Assembly: GCF_902859695.1 (NCBI RefSeq)
Contig: NZ_CADIJL010000012.1
Location: forward strand, 62,001-126,000
Direction: 5' to 3'
Source: Achromobacter ruhlandii
Lineage (GTDB): Bacteria > Pseudomonadota > Gammaproteobacteria > Burkholderiales > Burkholderiaceae_B
Length of the DNA stretch: 64,000 nucleotides
Positions 27,900 to 38,619 of this stretch are shown here, piece after piece (within the stretch, counting starts at the first letter, position 1; each line of letters opens with the position of its first letter). Under the pieces are notes generated by a model, which saw only the letters and a program-made list of their open reading frames with translations, searched no databases and was not told where the DNA came from. Position numbers and translations under genes: made by a program.

Positions 27900-28736
27900 A
27901 TGAGCACTCCCGATCGCATGTTGTCCATCCTCGACCTCTTCCGCGACGACACCACCGCCGCGTTCCAGGAGGACGTCATGGCGCATCTGGAGTGTTCGCG
28001 CGCCACCGCCTACCGCTATCTCAAGTCACTCACCGAAAGCGGCCTGCTGGCGCCGACCGCCGGCGGCGCCTACGTGCTCGGCTCGCGCATCATCGAGCTG
28101 GACCGGCACCTGCGCCAGCACGACCCGCTGATGCGCGCGGCCCGTGAGGTCATGCGCGCCACGGGCGACGAACTCAACGCCAACCTGATGCTGTGCAGCT
28201 ACTACGGCGACAAGGTCATGTGCGTGGACCGCTACTGGACCGACCATTCCATCGAATCCAGCTACGCGCGCGGCCGCCCCTTCCCCATGTTCCGCGGCGC
28301 CACCGCCAAGCCCATCCTGGCCAATCTGCCGCCTTACCAGTTGCGCAACCTGATGCTGTGGCACGCCGCCGAGATCCGCGAGGCCGGCCTGGGCGAGGAC
28401 TGGGATGCGTTCCGCGCCAACCTCAAGCAATTGCGGGCGGCCGGCGTCTGCGTCTCGCACGGCGAGGTCGATCCGGGATTGATGGGGATCGGCTCGGCGA
28501 TCTTCACGCCGGACCAGAAGGTGGTGGGCAGCCTGGTGTTCATCGCCGCCGAGGCGCGCACGCCCGCCAAGCGGCTGGCGCTGCTGCAGGAACGCATTCA
28601 GGAGGCGGCGGCGCAGGTGACGCAGAATCTGCAGGGCCTGCAAGACAACGGCGCGGCGGCGATCGGCATCATGCCGTCGCGGCCGCGCCGCTTGAAGGCG
28701 CCCGCCGGTGCGACACCGGCGCGGCGCAAGGCCTGA
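27900..28736 (+). CDS. IclR family transcriptional regulator
   Basis: 278 residues from the ATG at 27900. The N-terminal winged helix (MLSILDLFRDDTTAAFQEDV and SRATAYRYLKSLTESGLLAP) is followed by the IclR effector domain with GRPFPMFRGATAKPILANLP. The C-terminal 25 residues are Arg/Pro-rich. It ends the plus arm of the catabolic cluster and is the obvious local controller of both arms. Its stop abuts the ppa stop on the other strand with no gap. Confidence 0.92.
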   Translation: MSTPDRMLSILDLFRDDTTAAFQEDVMAHLECSRATAYRYLKSLTESGLLAPTAGGAYVLGSRIIELDRHLRQHDPLMRAAREVMRATGDELNANLMLCSYYGDKVMCVDRYWTDHSIESSYARGRPFPMFRGATAKPILANLPPYQLRNLMLWHAAEIREAGLGEDWDAFRANLKQLRAAGVCVSHGEVDPGLMGIGSAIFTPDQKVVGSLVFIAAEARTPAKRLALLQERIQEAAAQVTQNLQGLQDNGAAAIGIMPSRPRRLKAPAGATPARRKA

Positions 28737-29267
28737 TCAGCCCTTGTTGTAGCGCTCGGCGCTCTTGAGGATTTCCTCGTGGGCGGCATCAACGCCCTTC
28801 CAGCCCTTGACCTTGACCCACTTGCCCTTTTCCAGGTCCTTGTAGTGCTCGAAGAAGTGCTGGATGCGGGCCGTGTCTTCGGCCGGCAGGTCTTCGTACG
28901 ACTTGATGTTGCGGTACGGGGGGTAGAGCTTTTCGATCGGCACGGCCAGCAGCTTGGCGTCGCCACCCGACTCGTCGTCCATTTCCAGCACGCCGATGGC
29001 GCGGCAGCGCACTACGGCGCCGATCTGGATGGGGAACGGGGTCAGCACCAGCACGTCGGCGGGGTCGCCGTCTTCCGACAGCGTTTGCGGGATATAGCCG
29101 TAGTTGCACGGGTAGTGCATGGCCGTCAGCATGAAGCGGTCGACGAAGATCGCGCCCGATTCCTTGTCGACCTCGTACTTCACCGGGTCGGCGTTCATGG
29201 GGATCTCGATGATCACATTGAAGTCTTCCGGCAGCTTCTTGCCGGGGGACACGCGGTCATAACTCAT
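28737..29267 (-). CDS. ppa: Inorganic pyrophosphatase
   Basis: 176 residues. Family I soluble enzyme that hydrolyses pyrophosphate to drive biosynthesis. The active-site signature [13 protein letters not shown] is present, with the usual N-terminal [18 protein letters not shown]. It begins 28 bases after the hemY stop on the same strand, so readthrough from the hem operon is likely. Confidence 0.96.
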   Translation of the reverse strand: MSYDRVSPGKKLPEDFNVIIEIPMNADPVKYEVDKESGAIFVDRFMLTAMHYPCNYGYIPQTLSEDGDPADVLVLTPFPIQIGAVVRCRAIGVLEMDDESGGDAKLLAVPIEKLYPPYRNIKSYEDLPAEDTARIQHFFEHYKDLEKGKWVKVKGWKGVDAAHEEILKSAERYNKG

Positions 29268-29295
29268 GATTGAACCTTGTCAGTCTGAAAGAGGA

Positions 29296-30915
29296 TCAAA
29301 GCGAGCCGTCGTCCTTGAACGGCGGCTTGGTGGTCGGGACCGGCACGGCGGCCGGCTTGGGCGTGGCCGGCGCAGGCGGCACGGCCGGGGCGGCGGGAGT
29401 GTAGGTCGGCACGGGGTTGTCGAACGCCGCCGCCGGAATCGGCGCGCTGTCGAAATACTCGTCGATGTCGGACGTGCCGCCCACCACCGGCGCGTCCTCG
29501 GGCGCCAGCGCGCGGGCCTGCTGCTCCTTGCTGGCCCGGGCATCCGGATCCAGCACGTAGTCCGAGGCCGACGCGGCCACCGCCGGAGGCAGCGCGGGAT
29601 AGTCGCCGCCGATCTCGGCGTCGCCATCCGACAGGCCCACCGCGTAGCCACCCTCCGCGTCCAGATGGTAGGGATCCGAACCGGTATCCGCGGCCGGCAA
29701 TGCCGCGTCGGCGGCCAGCACCGGCAGCGCCATGCTGGCGGCGGTTGCCAGGCGCCAGTGGCGCACCGCATCGGCCGGACGGTCGAGGCGGTCGTACAGG
29801 CTGCCCAGCAGCGCGTGGGTCTGGGCATCGCCACGGCGCGACAGGCTGCGCAGCAGATAGCGTTCGGCCTGCCCCCACAGCTGGCCATTCAGGCACAGCA
29901 TGCCCAGCGCGGTCAGCAGGTCGGGATCGGTCGGGCGCTGCTGCAGCCAGGTCTCGGCCTTGGCCAGGCGGCGCGACACTTGCGCGGCATCACAACGGGC
30001 GTAGGCCGCCACCAGGGCGGGATTGAACTTCACGGCAATGGCGGCCTCGAGCACCTTGGCGGCCTCGTTGGCCTCGCCCGCCGCCTCGAAGGCGGAAGCG
30101 CCGGCCAGCGCGATTTCCGGCAACAGCCGTTCCTCGGCCTTGAGATCCTTCCAGATGGCGCGCCAGGCGTCGTTGGCGGCGCCCGCCCGCAGGCGCGCGG
30201 CGCCGGCCACGTCGATCAGGTGGTCGCCTTCGCTGCGCGCCAGCGCGTTACGGCGCAACAAACCGCGGGCCAGCGTGAAGACCTGCTCGTCGTGGCGCAG
30301 GGCCGTGTGCGCGCGCAGCAGCAGGCGCATGGTGTGCAAGTGGCGCGCGCCGCCGTCGGCAAGCGGCGCCAGCACGGCCAGGGCGCGTTCGGCGCGGCCC
30401 TGGTCGAGCAGCATGTCGGCCGAAACGGTCGCGGTGGCTTCGACCAGGCCGGGATCGGTGCCAGCCTGTTCCTGCGCGGTCGCCAGCAGGCGGTCGCGGC
30501 GGTCGAATTCACCCAGGCCATGCGCCGCCCGCGCGGCCGACAAGGCGGCCAGCACGCGGCGGGTCTGCACCTTGGTCTGCTCGAGCAGACGGGTCAGGTC
30601 CTTCTCGGCGTGCGAGTAGCGCCCTTCCAGCAGGCCGATCCAGCCGCGCTCGAGCAATTCGTGATCGCGCGCCTGGGCGCGCTTGCCGCGCCAGGCGCGG
30701 ACACGGTCGGGAATGGCCAGCAGCCAGGCCAGCAGGCGCAGGCCCACATACAACACCACGAAGGCGGCCACGATCAGCAGCACGGCCAGCGTCAGCGACA
30801 TCGAGATGCGCCACGGCCACACCAGCAGCAGCACGTTGCCGGAATGGGAACGCAGCACCACCGCCAGGGCGACGGCGATGACGGCGAGCAGCAGAGTCCA
30901 GAACCAGGTACGCAT
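29296..30915 (-). CDS. hemY: HemY, TPR-containing membrane protein of heme synthesis
   Basis: 539 residues from the ATG at 30915; a TTG at 30924 overlapping the hemX stop is an alternative. Two N-terminal membrane helices span about residues 3-25 and 38-60, followed by a charged helical TPR region. The last 100 residues are Pro/Ala-rich and probably disordered. This is the gamma/betaproteobacterial HemY, not the oxidase of the same name. Its role is not settled, though it is proposed to help assemble heme enzymes at the membrane. It lies directly after hemX. Confidence 0.85.
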   Translation of the reverse strand: MRTWFWTLLLAVIAVALAVVLRSHSGNVLLLVWPWRISMSLTLAVLLIVAAFVVLYVGLRLLAWLLAIPDRVRAWRGKRAQARDHELLERGWIGLLEGRYSHAEKDLTRLLEQTKVQTRRVLAALSAARAAHGLGEFDRRDRLLATAQEQAGTDPGLVEATATVSADMLLDQGRAERALAVLAPLADGGARHLHTMRLLLRAHTALRHDEQVFTLARGLLRRNALARSEGDHLIDVAGAARLRAGAANDAWRAIWKDLKAEERLLPEIALAGASAFEAAGEANEAAKVLEAAIAVKFNPALVAAYARCDAAQVSRRLAKAETWLQQRPTDPDLLTALGMLCLNGQLWGQAERYLLRSLSRRGDAQTHALLGSLYDRLDRPADAVRHWRLATAASMALPVLAADAALPAADTGSDPYHLDAEGGYAVGLSDGDAEIGGDYPALPPAVAASASDYVLDPDARASKEQQARALAPEDAPVVGGTSDIDEYFDSAPIPAAAFDNPVPTYTPAAPAVPPAPATPKPAAVPVPTTKPPFKDDGSL

Positions 30916-30920
30916 AGGCC

Positions 30921-32114
30921 TCAATCCTGGTCGCTGGTCTTGAAGCCGGCGGCGCGCAACGCGGCCACGGCGTTCAGGCTGTCGGACACATCGGGCATGC
31001 GCACGGCGATGTCGGTCTGCGCCAGTTCACGGGCCAGGTTCTGGGCCGCGACGGTGTCGGGGGACCGGTTGTCGAAATACTTGGCCAGCGTGGCGCCGAT
31101 ATTGTCGAGTTCGCTCTTCCAGACCGTCGGCTGGCGCATCAGCATGGCCAGTTGCACGGTCAGCAGGCGCTGGCGCAGCGTGCCACGCACCTGGTCAGCC
31201 TGTTCCGGCGACAGCAGCAGCGCGGCGGGCTCGTCGACGCGCTGGATGGTGATCAGCCCGCCCAGCTCATGGGCCAGGGCCGAACCGGCGCGGCCTGGCC
31301 AGGAGGCCACTTCGGCGCGCCAGCGTTGCCACCAGGGCGCGTCGGCGGGCAGCGCCGCCTGCGGATCGACCGCGACCGGCGCGGGCGTGGCGGGACGGGT
31401 CTCGCCGGCGGGCGCGATGCCGGGCGCGGCGGCGTCCGGCACCAGCAGCGGCGCCTTGCCAACCAGCGCGGTCAGGCGCTCGATGCGGGCCGACTGGGCG
31501 GGAATATCCACGGTGGACACGGCGCGCAGGCGGTCCAGGTCGCCATTGATGGCTTGTTGCAGGCTGGAGAAGCGTGGACGGTCGGCGCGGGCCAGGCGCG
31601 CTTGCGCCGTTTCCAGCGCGACGATGGCATTGGAGACGTTGCCGGCCAGGCGCAGTTGCTGGCTGCCGATGGTGAGCAGGCGCTCGACGTCGTTGGCCAG
31701 CAGCTCGTCGCTGGCGCTGTCGTTGAAGTTCTGCCAGGCCTGTTGCAAGGCGTTGTACTGGCTCTGGGTCTCGCGCACGCTTTCCTCGAGGTCGCCCAGG
31801 CGGCCAGCCTGGGCTTGCGCCAGGGCCAGGGCCTCACGGGTGTCCTTGCGAGCCTGCGCCACGTCGGCCGTCAGCGTGTCGAGGCGCGAAGCGACCTCGC
31901 GGCCCGCCGCGACGAACTGGGTGCGTTGCTGCCAGAGGGCGTAGCCCAGGCCGACAGCCAGCAGGATGACGATGATGAGCGCGGTGACCAGAGGGCCACT
32001 GCCGCGCTTGGCCGGACGGGCCTTGACGGAATCGGCCGGGGCCGATGCGGGCGCGCTGGCGCCCGGGGCAGCCGCATGAACGGCCGGATCGGTAGCGGGA
32101 GTCTTGTCTGTCAT
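30921..32114 (-). CDS. hemX: HemX-like membrane protein
   Basis: 397 residues from the ATG at 32114. A Pro/Ala-rich cytoplasmic tail (about residues 1-45) is followed by one membrane helix (LVTALIIVILLAVGLGYALW) and a coiled-coil-prone stretch. The family is annotated uroporphyrinogen-III C-methyltransferase, but this branch (HemX) lacks the methyltransferase domain. In some betaproteobacteria it is fused to HemD; here the two are separate with a 37-base gap. Confidence 0.85.
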   Translation of the reverse strand: MTDKTPATDPAVHAAAPGASAPASAPADSVKARPAKRGSGPLVTALIIVILLAVGLGYALWQQRTQFVAAGREVASRLDTLTADVAQARKDTREALALAQAQAGRLGDLEESVRETQSQYNALQQAWQNFNDSASDELLANDVERLLTIGSQQLRLAGNVSNAIVALETAQARLARADRPRFSSLQQAINGDLDRLRAVSTVDIPAQSARIERLTALVGKAPLLVPDAAAPGIAPAGETRPATPAPVAVDPQAALPADAPWWQRWRAEVASWPGRAGSALAHELGGLITIQRVDEPAALLLSPEQADQVRGTLRQRLLTVQLAMLMRQPTVWKSELDNIGATLAKYFDNRSPDTVAAQNLARELAQTDIAVRMPDVSDSLNAVAALRAAGFKTSDQD

Positions 32115-32151
32115 GACGCGATTGTATTCGGTGTCCGTCCGAAGCAACGAA

Positions 32152-32964
32152 TCAAGCAGCAACAAAAGCCTGGAAAATCGACTCGTCGTTGGGCAAGCAG
32201 ATTTTTACCATTGCTTGCGGGCCCATGTCAGGCGCATGCCGCGGCAGGCGCCGGGCCAGTGAAGGATGGGTCACCACGAAGCCGCAGCGGCCCCACCAGT
32301 CGGCCAGTCCGGCCCCTCGCAGTTGCTCTTCCACCGCATCGGCGCCCTCGCCGCTCGTGATCAGCCAGGTGGCGGCCACGCCCTGCGTGGCCCAGCGCCG
32401 CAGGGGGGCGAAGGCGGATTCGTTCCATTGCGCGGGGCGGCGCACATAGGCCGCATGACGTGTCACGGCAACGCCATGTGCCTGCAGCCGGTCACCCAGC
32501 CAATCGCGCCCCTGCGTGCCGCGCACCAGCAAGACCCGTGCCGGCAGCCGTGGCAGGCCGCAAAGCACCTCCCAGAGCGCCTCCGAATCATGGCTGGCGG
32601 CCTGGTCGCCGGGATGCAGGACTGTTGTATTCGCGCCAAAAGCCGGCAGCTCGCGCAGGCCCGCGGCACTGGCCGGGCCGACCGTGGCGGCCATCACGCC
32701 CGCCGGCCAGGGCGCCTGGCCGTCCGCCCGCGCCAGTTGATCGAGATAGAAGCGGGCGGCATTGCCGCTGACGAACACCACCAGATCGTAGTCCGCCGGC
32801 CGCGGCAAGTCGGCCGCGGCGACGGCCAGAGGCTGGATATCGAGCGCGGGCAGGATGCAGGGCATCCAGCCGGCCCCGCGCAGGCGGTCCGCCAGCCCCT
32901 CATTGCGACCGGCGGGCCGTGTCAGCACGGCCACGCGCGGCGCTTGGGCGGTGGCCCCGTCCAT
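32152..32964 (-). CDS. hemD: Uroporphyrinogen-III synthase
   Basis: 270 residues from the ATG at 32964, overlapping the hemC stop by one base (TGATG). It cyclises hydroxymethylbilane to uroporphyrinogen III. The chain is poorly conserved across bacteria, but VAVLTRPAGRNEGLADRLR at the start, YDLVVFVSGNAARFYLDQL and WLITSGEGADAVEEQL match HemD. Identity is supported by coupling to hemC and by hemX and hemY following. Confidence 0.92.
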   Translation of the reverse strand: MDGATAQAPRVAVLTRPAGRNEGLADRLRGAGWMPCILPALDIQPLAVAAADLPRPADYDLVVFVSGNAARFYLDQLARADGQAPWPAGVMAATVGPASAAGLRELPAFGANTTVLHPGDQAASHDSEALWEVLCGLPRLPARVLLVRGTQGRDWLGDRLQAHGVAVTRHAAYVRRPAQWNESAFAPLRRWATQGVAATWLITSGEGADAVEEQLRGAGLADWWGRCGFVVTHPSLARRLPRHAPDMGPQAMVKICLPNDESIFQAFVAA

Positions 32965-33908
32965 CACTCGGGCGCGGAGTCTTGCAGCAGTTCGTCGAGA
33001 ATGGCCTGGGCGCCGGCGTCGAACAGCTCGGCGGCGACCGCCTCGCCGATCGCCTGCGCCTGGGCCACCGGGCCACTGCCTTCGGCGCGCAGCATGCGCG
33101 TGCCGTCGGGCGAGGCCACCAGCGCGCGCAGGTGCAGGCCATCGCCCTCGATTTCGGCGTAGGCCGCCAGCGGCACCTGACAGGAACCGCCCAGCCGGCG
33201 CGACACCGCGCGCTCCGCCAACGCGATCGAGGTGGCGCCCGCATCGTTCAGCGGGGCCAGCCAGGCGCGCAGATCGTCGCGGTCGTCGCGGATCTCGATG
33301 GTCAGCGCGCCCTGCCCGGCCGCAGGCAGGCAATCCGCCGGATCGAGCAGGCAACGGATGCGGTCGGCCAGGCCCAACCGGTTCAAGCCCGCGGCGGCCA
33401 GCACGATCGCATCGTATTCATCGCGATCGAGCTTGGCCAGGCGGGTGTCGAGGTTGCCGCGCAGGGGCTTGACCACCAGTTGCGGAAAGCGCGCGCGGAT
33501 CTGCGACTCGCGCCGCAGGCTGGAGGTGCCCACGACGGCCCCGGCCGGCAGGTCGGCCAGCGTGGCATGGCGATTGGAGACGAAGGCATCGCGCGGATCG
33601 GCGCGATCGAGGACGGCGCACAGCTCGAACGGCGCCTGCAGATCGACCGGCATGTCCTTCAGACAATGCACGGCCAGATCGGCGCGGCCGTCGAGCAAGG
33701 CGTTTTCGAGTTCCTTGACGAAGAGCCCCTTGCCGCCCACCTTGGAGAGGGTGCGGTCGAGGATCTGGTCGCCTCGGGTCGTCAGGGTGAGGAGTTCAAC
33801 CGCGCACGCCGGATACAGCGTGCGCAGCCGATCGCGCACATGCTCGGCTTGCCACAGGGCAAGCCGGCTGGCGCGGGTCGCGATGACCAAGCGTTGCGGT
33901 AGCGACAC
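32964..33908 (-). CDS. hemC: Hydroxymethylbilane synthase (porphobilinogen deaminase)
   Basis: 314 residues, starting with GTG at 33908. It joins four porphobilinogens into hydroxymethylbilane using a dipyrromethane cofactor on a cysteine, visible in [17 protein letters not shown] near residue 240. The N-terminus [19 protein letters not shown] and the loop [16 protein letters not shown] are typical. It heads hemC-hemD-hemX-hemY. No strong ribosome-binding site is evident, and the upstream small membrane gene may supply readthrough. Confidence 0.95.
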   Translation of the reverse strand: MSLPQRLVIATRASRLALWQAEHVRDRLRTLYPACAVELLTLTTRGDQILDRTLSKVGGKGLFVKELENALLDGRADLAVHCLKDMPVDLQAPFELCAVLDRADPRDAFVSNRHATLADLPAGAVVGTSSLRRESQIRARFPQLVVKPLRGNLDTRLAKLDRDEYDAIVLAAAGLNRLGLADRIRCLLDPADCLPAAGQGALTIEIRDDRDDLRAWLAPLNDAGATSIALAERAVSRRLGGSCQVPLAAYAEIEGDGLHLRALVASPDGTRMLRAEGSGPVAQAQAIGEAVAAELFDAGAQAILDELLQDSAPE

Positions 33909-33917
33909 GTCGCGCCA

Positions 33918-34040
33918 TCAAACGAAGTTTGAGACGATGACCGTCGCCACGACCCCGAGGATGGCCAGCACGAACAGGCCCTGCAGGAGGCTCAGGCCTG
34001 ATTCGGTTTGCTGGGGATCGGCGGATCTACGCAGACTCAT
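33918..34040 (-). CDS. 40-residue single-helix membrane protein
   Basis: ATG at 34040 with AAGGA eight bases upstream, TGA at 33918. It starts MSLRRSADPQQTESG, then has one hydrophobic helix (about residues 17-38, LSLLQGLFVLAILGVVATVI). The start overlaps the last 14 bases of the upstream TerC gene in another frame, and hemC starts nine bases after the stop, which suggests a tightly packed transcript. I do not recognise a family with confidence. The good ribosome-binding site, clean membrane helix and spacing argue that it is real. Confidence 0.65.
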   Translation of the reverse strand: MSLRRSADPQQTESGLSLLQGLFVLAILGVVATVIVSNFV

Positions 34041-34746
34041 GTACGGATTCCTTGGAGGCGGTTTTGCGGCTTGCCAGCCACCGTCCAAGGACAACAACGA
34101 GCAAGGCGCCGAAGATTTCTACGCCGATTTTAACCGCAGTGGGCTGGACGCCGAATTGACCTTCGACAAACACGTCCGTGACCAGCATGCCGCCCGCGAT
34201 CCAGCCCAGCAGCGCCGCGCCGAAGGTCACCACCAGCGGATAGCGGTCGATCAGCTTCAGCACCAGCGTGCTGCCCCAGATGATGATGGGCACGCTCACG
34301 ACCAGGCCGAAGATAACCAGACCGATCTGATGATCAGCGTGAGCGTTCTGGGCCGCGCCGGCGATGGCGATGACGTTGTCCAGGCTCATCACGAAGTCGG
34401 CGATGATGATGGTCTTGATGGCGGCGATGATGGATGTGCCGCCCTTCACATTGCCATGGGCGTCATCCTCGGGCACCAGCAGCTTGACGCCGATCCAGAC
34501 CAGCAGCAGGCCGCCCACTACCTTCAGGAACGGGATCGACAGCAGGGTCAGCGCGAAGGCGATCAGGACCACGCGCAGCAGGATGGCGCCGGCGGTGCCC
34601 CACAGAATGCCCTGCATGCGCTGCTTGGGCTCCAGGTTGCGGCAGGCCAACGCGATCACCACCGCATTGTCGCCGCCGAGCAGGATGTCGATGAGGATGA
34701 TCTGGAATACCGCTGCCCAACTCAGCGTCTGGAAAAACTCAAGCAA
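34027..34746 (-). CDS. TerC family membrane protein (paralogue 1)
   Basis: 239 residues, starting with TTG at 34746 after GGGGG. TerC/YjbE proteins have about seven helices with conserved acids: IDILLGGDNAVVIALAC near the N-terminus and ADFVMSLDNVIAIAGAA centrally. Relatives export manganese or calcium, or supply metals to secreted enzymes. The adjacent gene at 34851-35549 is a clear paralogue. Terminator-like hairpins separate the two, yet the same-strand order suggests partial readthrough. Confidence 0.88.
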   Translation of the reverse strand: MLEFFQTLSWAAVFQIILIDILLGGDNAVVIALACRNLEPKQRMQGILWGTAGAILLRVVLIAFALTLLSIPFLKVVGGLLLVWIGVKLLVPEDDAHGNVKGGTSIIAAIKTIIIADFVMSLDNVIAIAGAAQNAHADHQIGLVIFGLVVSVPIIIWGSTLVLKLIDRYPLVVTFGAALLGWIAGGMLVTDVFVEGQFGVQPTAVKIGVEIFGALLVVVLGRWLASRKTASKESVHESA

Positions 34747-34770
34747 TTTGAACCCCCGAAGGCATTTATC

Positions 34771-34821
34771 AAAATAAAGGCCGGCCCCGTGCCGGCCAGC
34801 CCGCCGCCGTGGCGGCGGGCT
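34771..34821 (-). terminator. Tandem hairpins between the two TerC genes
   Basis: On the minus strand AGCCCGCCGCC-CGGCGGGCT is followed at once by GGCCGGC-ACGGG-GCCGGCC and TTTATTTT. The second hairpin with its T-rich tail is a plausible intrinsic terminator for the gene ending at 34851, leaving 25 bases to the next TerC start. Confidence 0.7.
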
Positions 34822-34850
34822 TGGAACAACTTATTATTGTAGTTCAGCTT

Positions 34851-35549
34851 TCAGTCAGCTTTCTGGCGCAGAAGCAAAACTTTGCCGATCGCCAGGACCA
34901 GCACCGCGCCCAACGCGCCGCACATGAGCGCGAAGCTGTGCTGGGTCACGCCCAATGCCGCATCGATGCGCGCCACCGGCTCCTGCAGGGCGGGATCACC
35001 CACCAGCAATTCGCCGGCAATGAAGCCCAACAGCGCCGCGCCCACCCAGACGATGAGCGGGAAGCGTTCGATGACCTTGAGCAGCAGCGTGCTGCCGAAA
35101 ATCACAAGCGGAATACTGATCGACAGGCCCAGTACCAGCAGCGTGGTGTCGCCCATCGCCGCGGCAGCCACGGCCACCACATTGTCCAGGCTCATGACCA
35201 GGTCGGCGATCATGATAGTGCGGATTGCGGTCAGCAGATTGCCATGGGTCTTGCCGTCCCCCTCTTCCTCGCCTTCCGGCAGCAACAGGGTCACGCCGAT
35301 ATACACCAGCAGCAGTGCGCCGATGAGCTTGAGCCACGGCAGCATCAGCAGCTTGGCGGCCACCAGCGTCAGCACGATACGCATGATGATCGCGGCGGCC
35401 GAGCCGATCACGATCGCTTTCTTTTGCTGCGCCGGCGGCAGCGAGCGCGCGGCCAGCGCAATCACCACGGCGTTATCGCCCGACAGCAGAATGTTGACCC
35501 AAATGATCTGGAGCAACGCTAACCAGAATGCCGCTGAACTGAGTTCCAT
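34851..35549 (-). CDS. TerC family membrane protein (paralogue 2)
   Basis: 232 residues from the ATG at 35549 with AGAGAGG just upstream. It shows the same two acidic helix motifs as its neighbour (VNILLSGDNAVVIALAA and ADLVMSLDNVVAVAAAA) and a central charged loop (EGEEEGDGKTHG). The two are tandem duplicates that have diverged considerably. A perfect -10 (TATAAT) about 130 bases upstream gives a long leader containing a weak terminator-like hairpin, so metal-responsive leader control is possible, but I could not match a known riboswitch. Confidence 0.88.
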   Translation of the reverse strand: MELSSAAFWLALLQIIWVNILLSGDNAVVIALAARSLPPAQQKKAIVIGSAAAIIMRIVLTLVAAKLLMLPWLKLIGALLLVYIGVTLLLPEGEEEGDGKTHGNLLTAIRTIMIADLVMSLDNVVAVAAAAMGDTTLLVLGLSISIPLVIFGSTLLLKVIERFPLIVWVGAALLGFIAGELLVGDPALQEPVARIDAALGVTQHSFALMCGALGAVLVLAIGKVLLLRQKAD

Positions 35550-35559
35550 ACCTCTCTTT

Positions 35560-35583
35560 CCTAGGACGTGATCCCCCTAGGAC
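35560..35583. repeat. Direct repeat CCTAGGAC upstream of TerC paralogue 2
   Basis: CCTAGGAC occurs at 35560-35567 and again at 35576-35583, 16 bases apart, just upstream of the ribosome-binding site. Each copy contains the palindrome CCTAGG. A third CCTAGG lies at 35740-35745. Confidence 0.6.
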
Positions 35584-35608
35584 AAACCAAATGAATGGGT
35601 GGAAAAGA

Positions 35609-35631
35609 CAAAAAGACGTACTGACCGTCTT
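35609..35631 (-). promoter_or_regulatory. Terminator-like hairpin in the TerC leader
   Basis: On the minus strand AAGACG, a seven-base loop and CGTCTT are followed by TTTGTCTTTT. The six-base-pair stem is weak for an intrinsic terminator but lies inside the predicted leader, between the TATAAT at 35685-35680 and the start at 35549. It may be a conditional terminator. Confidence 0.4.
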
Positions 35632-35679
35632 GGTGCGAGCCCGACGGCATTCTTGCTGGGTACGTGCAGAATTTCTTTC

Positions 35680-35685
35680 ATTATA
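35680..35685 (-). promoter_or_regulatory. -10 element for TerC paralogue 2
   Basis: A perfect TATAAT on the minus strand, about 69 bases beyond the sucD terminator and 130 before the TerC start. The -35 region 17 bases upstream is poor (ACATAC), so an activator may be needed or the site may be weak. Confidence 0.5.
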
Positions 35686-35753
35686 GTTTCGTTCAGCTTT
35701 CCGTATGTTTCGCCGGCCGCATCATGGACGCGGGATTTCCCTAGGCTGGAACG

Positions 35754-35780
35754 AAAAAAAGGCCCGCCAAGGCGGGCCTT
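35754..35780 (-). terminator. Terminator after sucD
   Basis: On the minus strand AAGGCCCGCC, a short loop and GGCGGGCC are followed by seven T residues, 17 bases past the sucD stop at 35797. Confidence 0.93.
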
Positions 35781-35796
35781 CTTCATGCACACAACC

Positions 35797-36678
<882 letters not shown>

Positions 36679-36703
36679 TTGTGAATCCTTGGATTTTTTC
36701 TCT

Positions 36704-37864
<1,161 letters not shown>

Positions 37865-37874
37865 GTGTTACCTG

Positions 37875-38477
37875 TCAGGACGTATGAGAAAGAGAAGGTG
37901 AATCGGAGGTCGAATCGGCCGATGCCTCAGCGCTACCCCCGGTGTACCACTTGGGATAGTGCTCAGCCACCACCGGGCCGTCGGTGCTCAGGGCATGACA
38001 GCCGTCCAGTTGGAATGGACGCCGGTTCGGGTTGCTTTCCTGCCGTCGGCGGTTGGCCATGGTCTGCACCGCCGCGGTGGGAAGCACCTGCGACAGCTCG
38101 GTCATGTGCGTACAGCCCTCGACATGGCCGAAGCGCTCCTTGACCTGACGGCGGAACCCCTTGAGCAGGTTCATGCCGACCAGGTCAGCGTAGGCGGATT
38201 CGATGGCCATGCAGTGCTCGCCGTAGGGAGCGGCATCATAGACGGCCCGCGCGGCCACGATGGTGAAATCGCCATCGATGGTGATGCGCAGGTGCATATG
38301 GTGGATGGGTTGCCCCGCCTTGAACATCTCGCCGTCGCGCTTGGGAAAATCGTACGCCTTGACGTCGATGAGCTCGGCTTCCAGGTCCCAGTTGCCGTCA
38401 TCGCGCGCATACGACTGCACGCGTATGGAACGCGTGTGCAGCGGCTGGCGAGGACAATCCGGCGGTGGCAAGGGCAT
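37875..38477 (-). CDS. DUF2889 family protein
   Basis: 200 residues from the ATG at 38477; a start at 38570 would add 31 residues without family match. The DUF2889 core is visible as RSIRVQSYARDDGNWDLEAELIDVK and MHLRITIDGDFTIVAARAVYDAAPY, with Cys and His in HCMAIESAYADLVG and HVEGCTHMTELSQVLP. The function is unknown. It is the first gene of the sucC-sucD group, ten bases ahead of sucC, an arrangement repeated in many Burkholderiales. Confidence 0.85.
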   Translation of the reverse strand: MPLPPPDCPRQPLHTRSIRVQSYARDDGNWDLEAELIDVKAYDFPKRDGEMFKAGQPIHHMHLRITIDGDFTIVAARAVYDAAPYGEHCMAIESAYADLVGMNLLKGFRRQVKERFGHVEGCTHMTELSQVLPTAAVQTMANRRRQESNPNRRPFQLDGCHALSTDGPVVAEHYPKWYTGGSAEASADSTSDSPSLSHTS

Positions 38478-38619
38478 GCTTGGGGCCTGCGGGGCAGAGA
38501 CGGCCGGCGCATGGTGCGCGGCAACAAAACCTTCAAAGTATAGCGCAGCCCGCCCTGCCCCGACCGTCAAAATGCGCGCCGCGCCCGCCCCGGCGGCCGG
38601 CGGGCGGGCGTCCGCCGGC

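Noticed and set aside
35550-35700. yybP-ykoY manganese riboswitch before the TerC gene
   Set aside because: The conserved GGGGAGUA-type segments of this riboswitch are not visible; only a weak hairpin and repeats are present.
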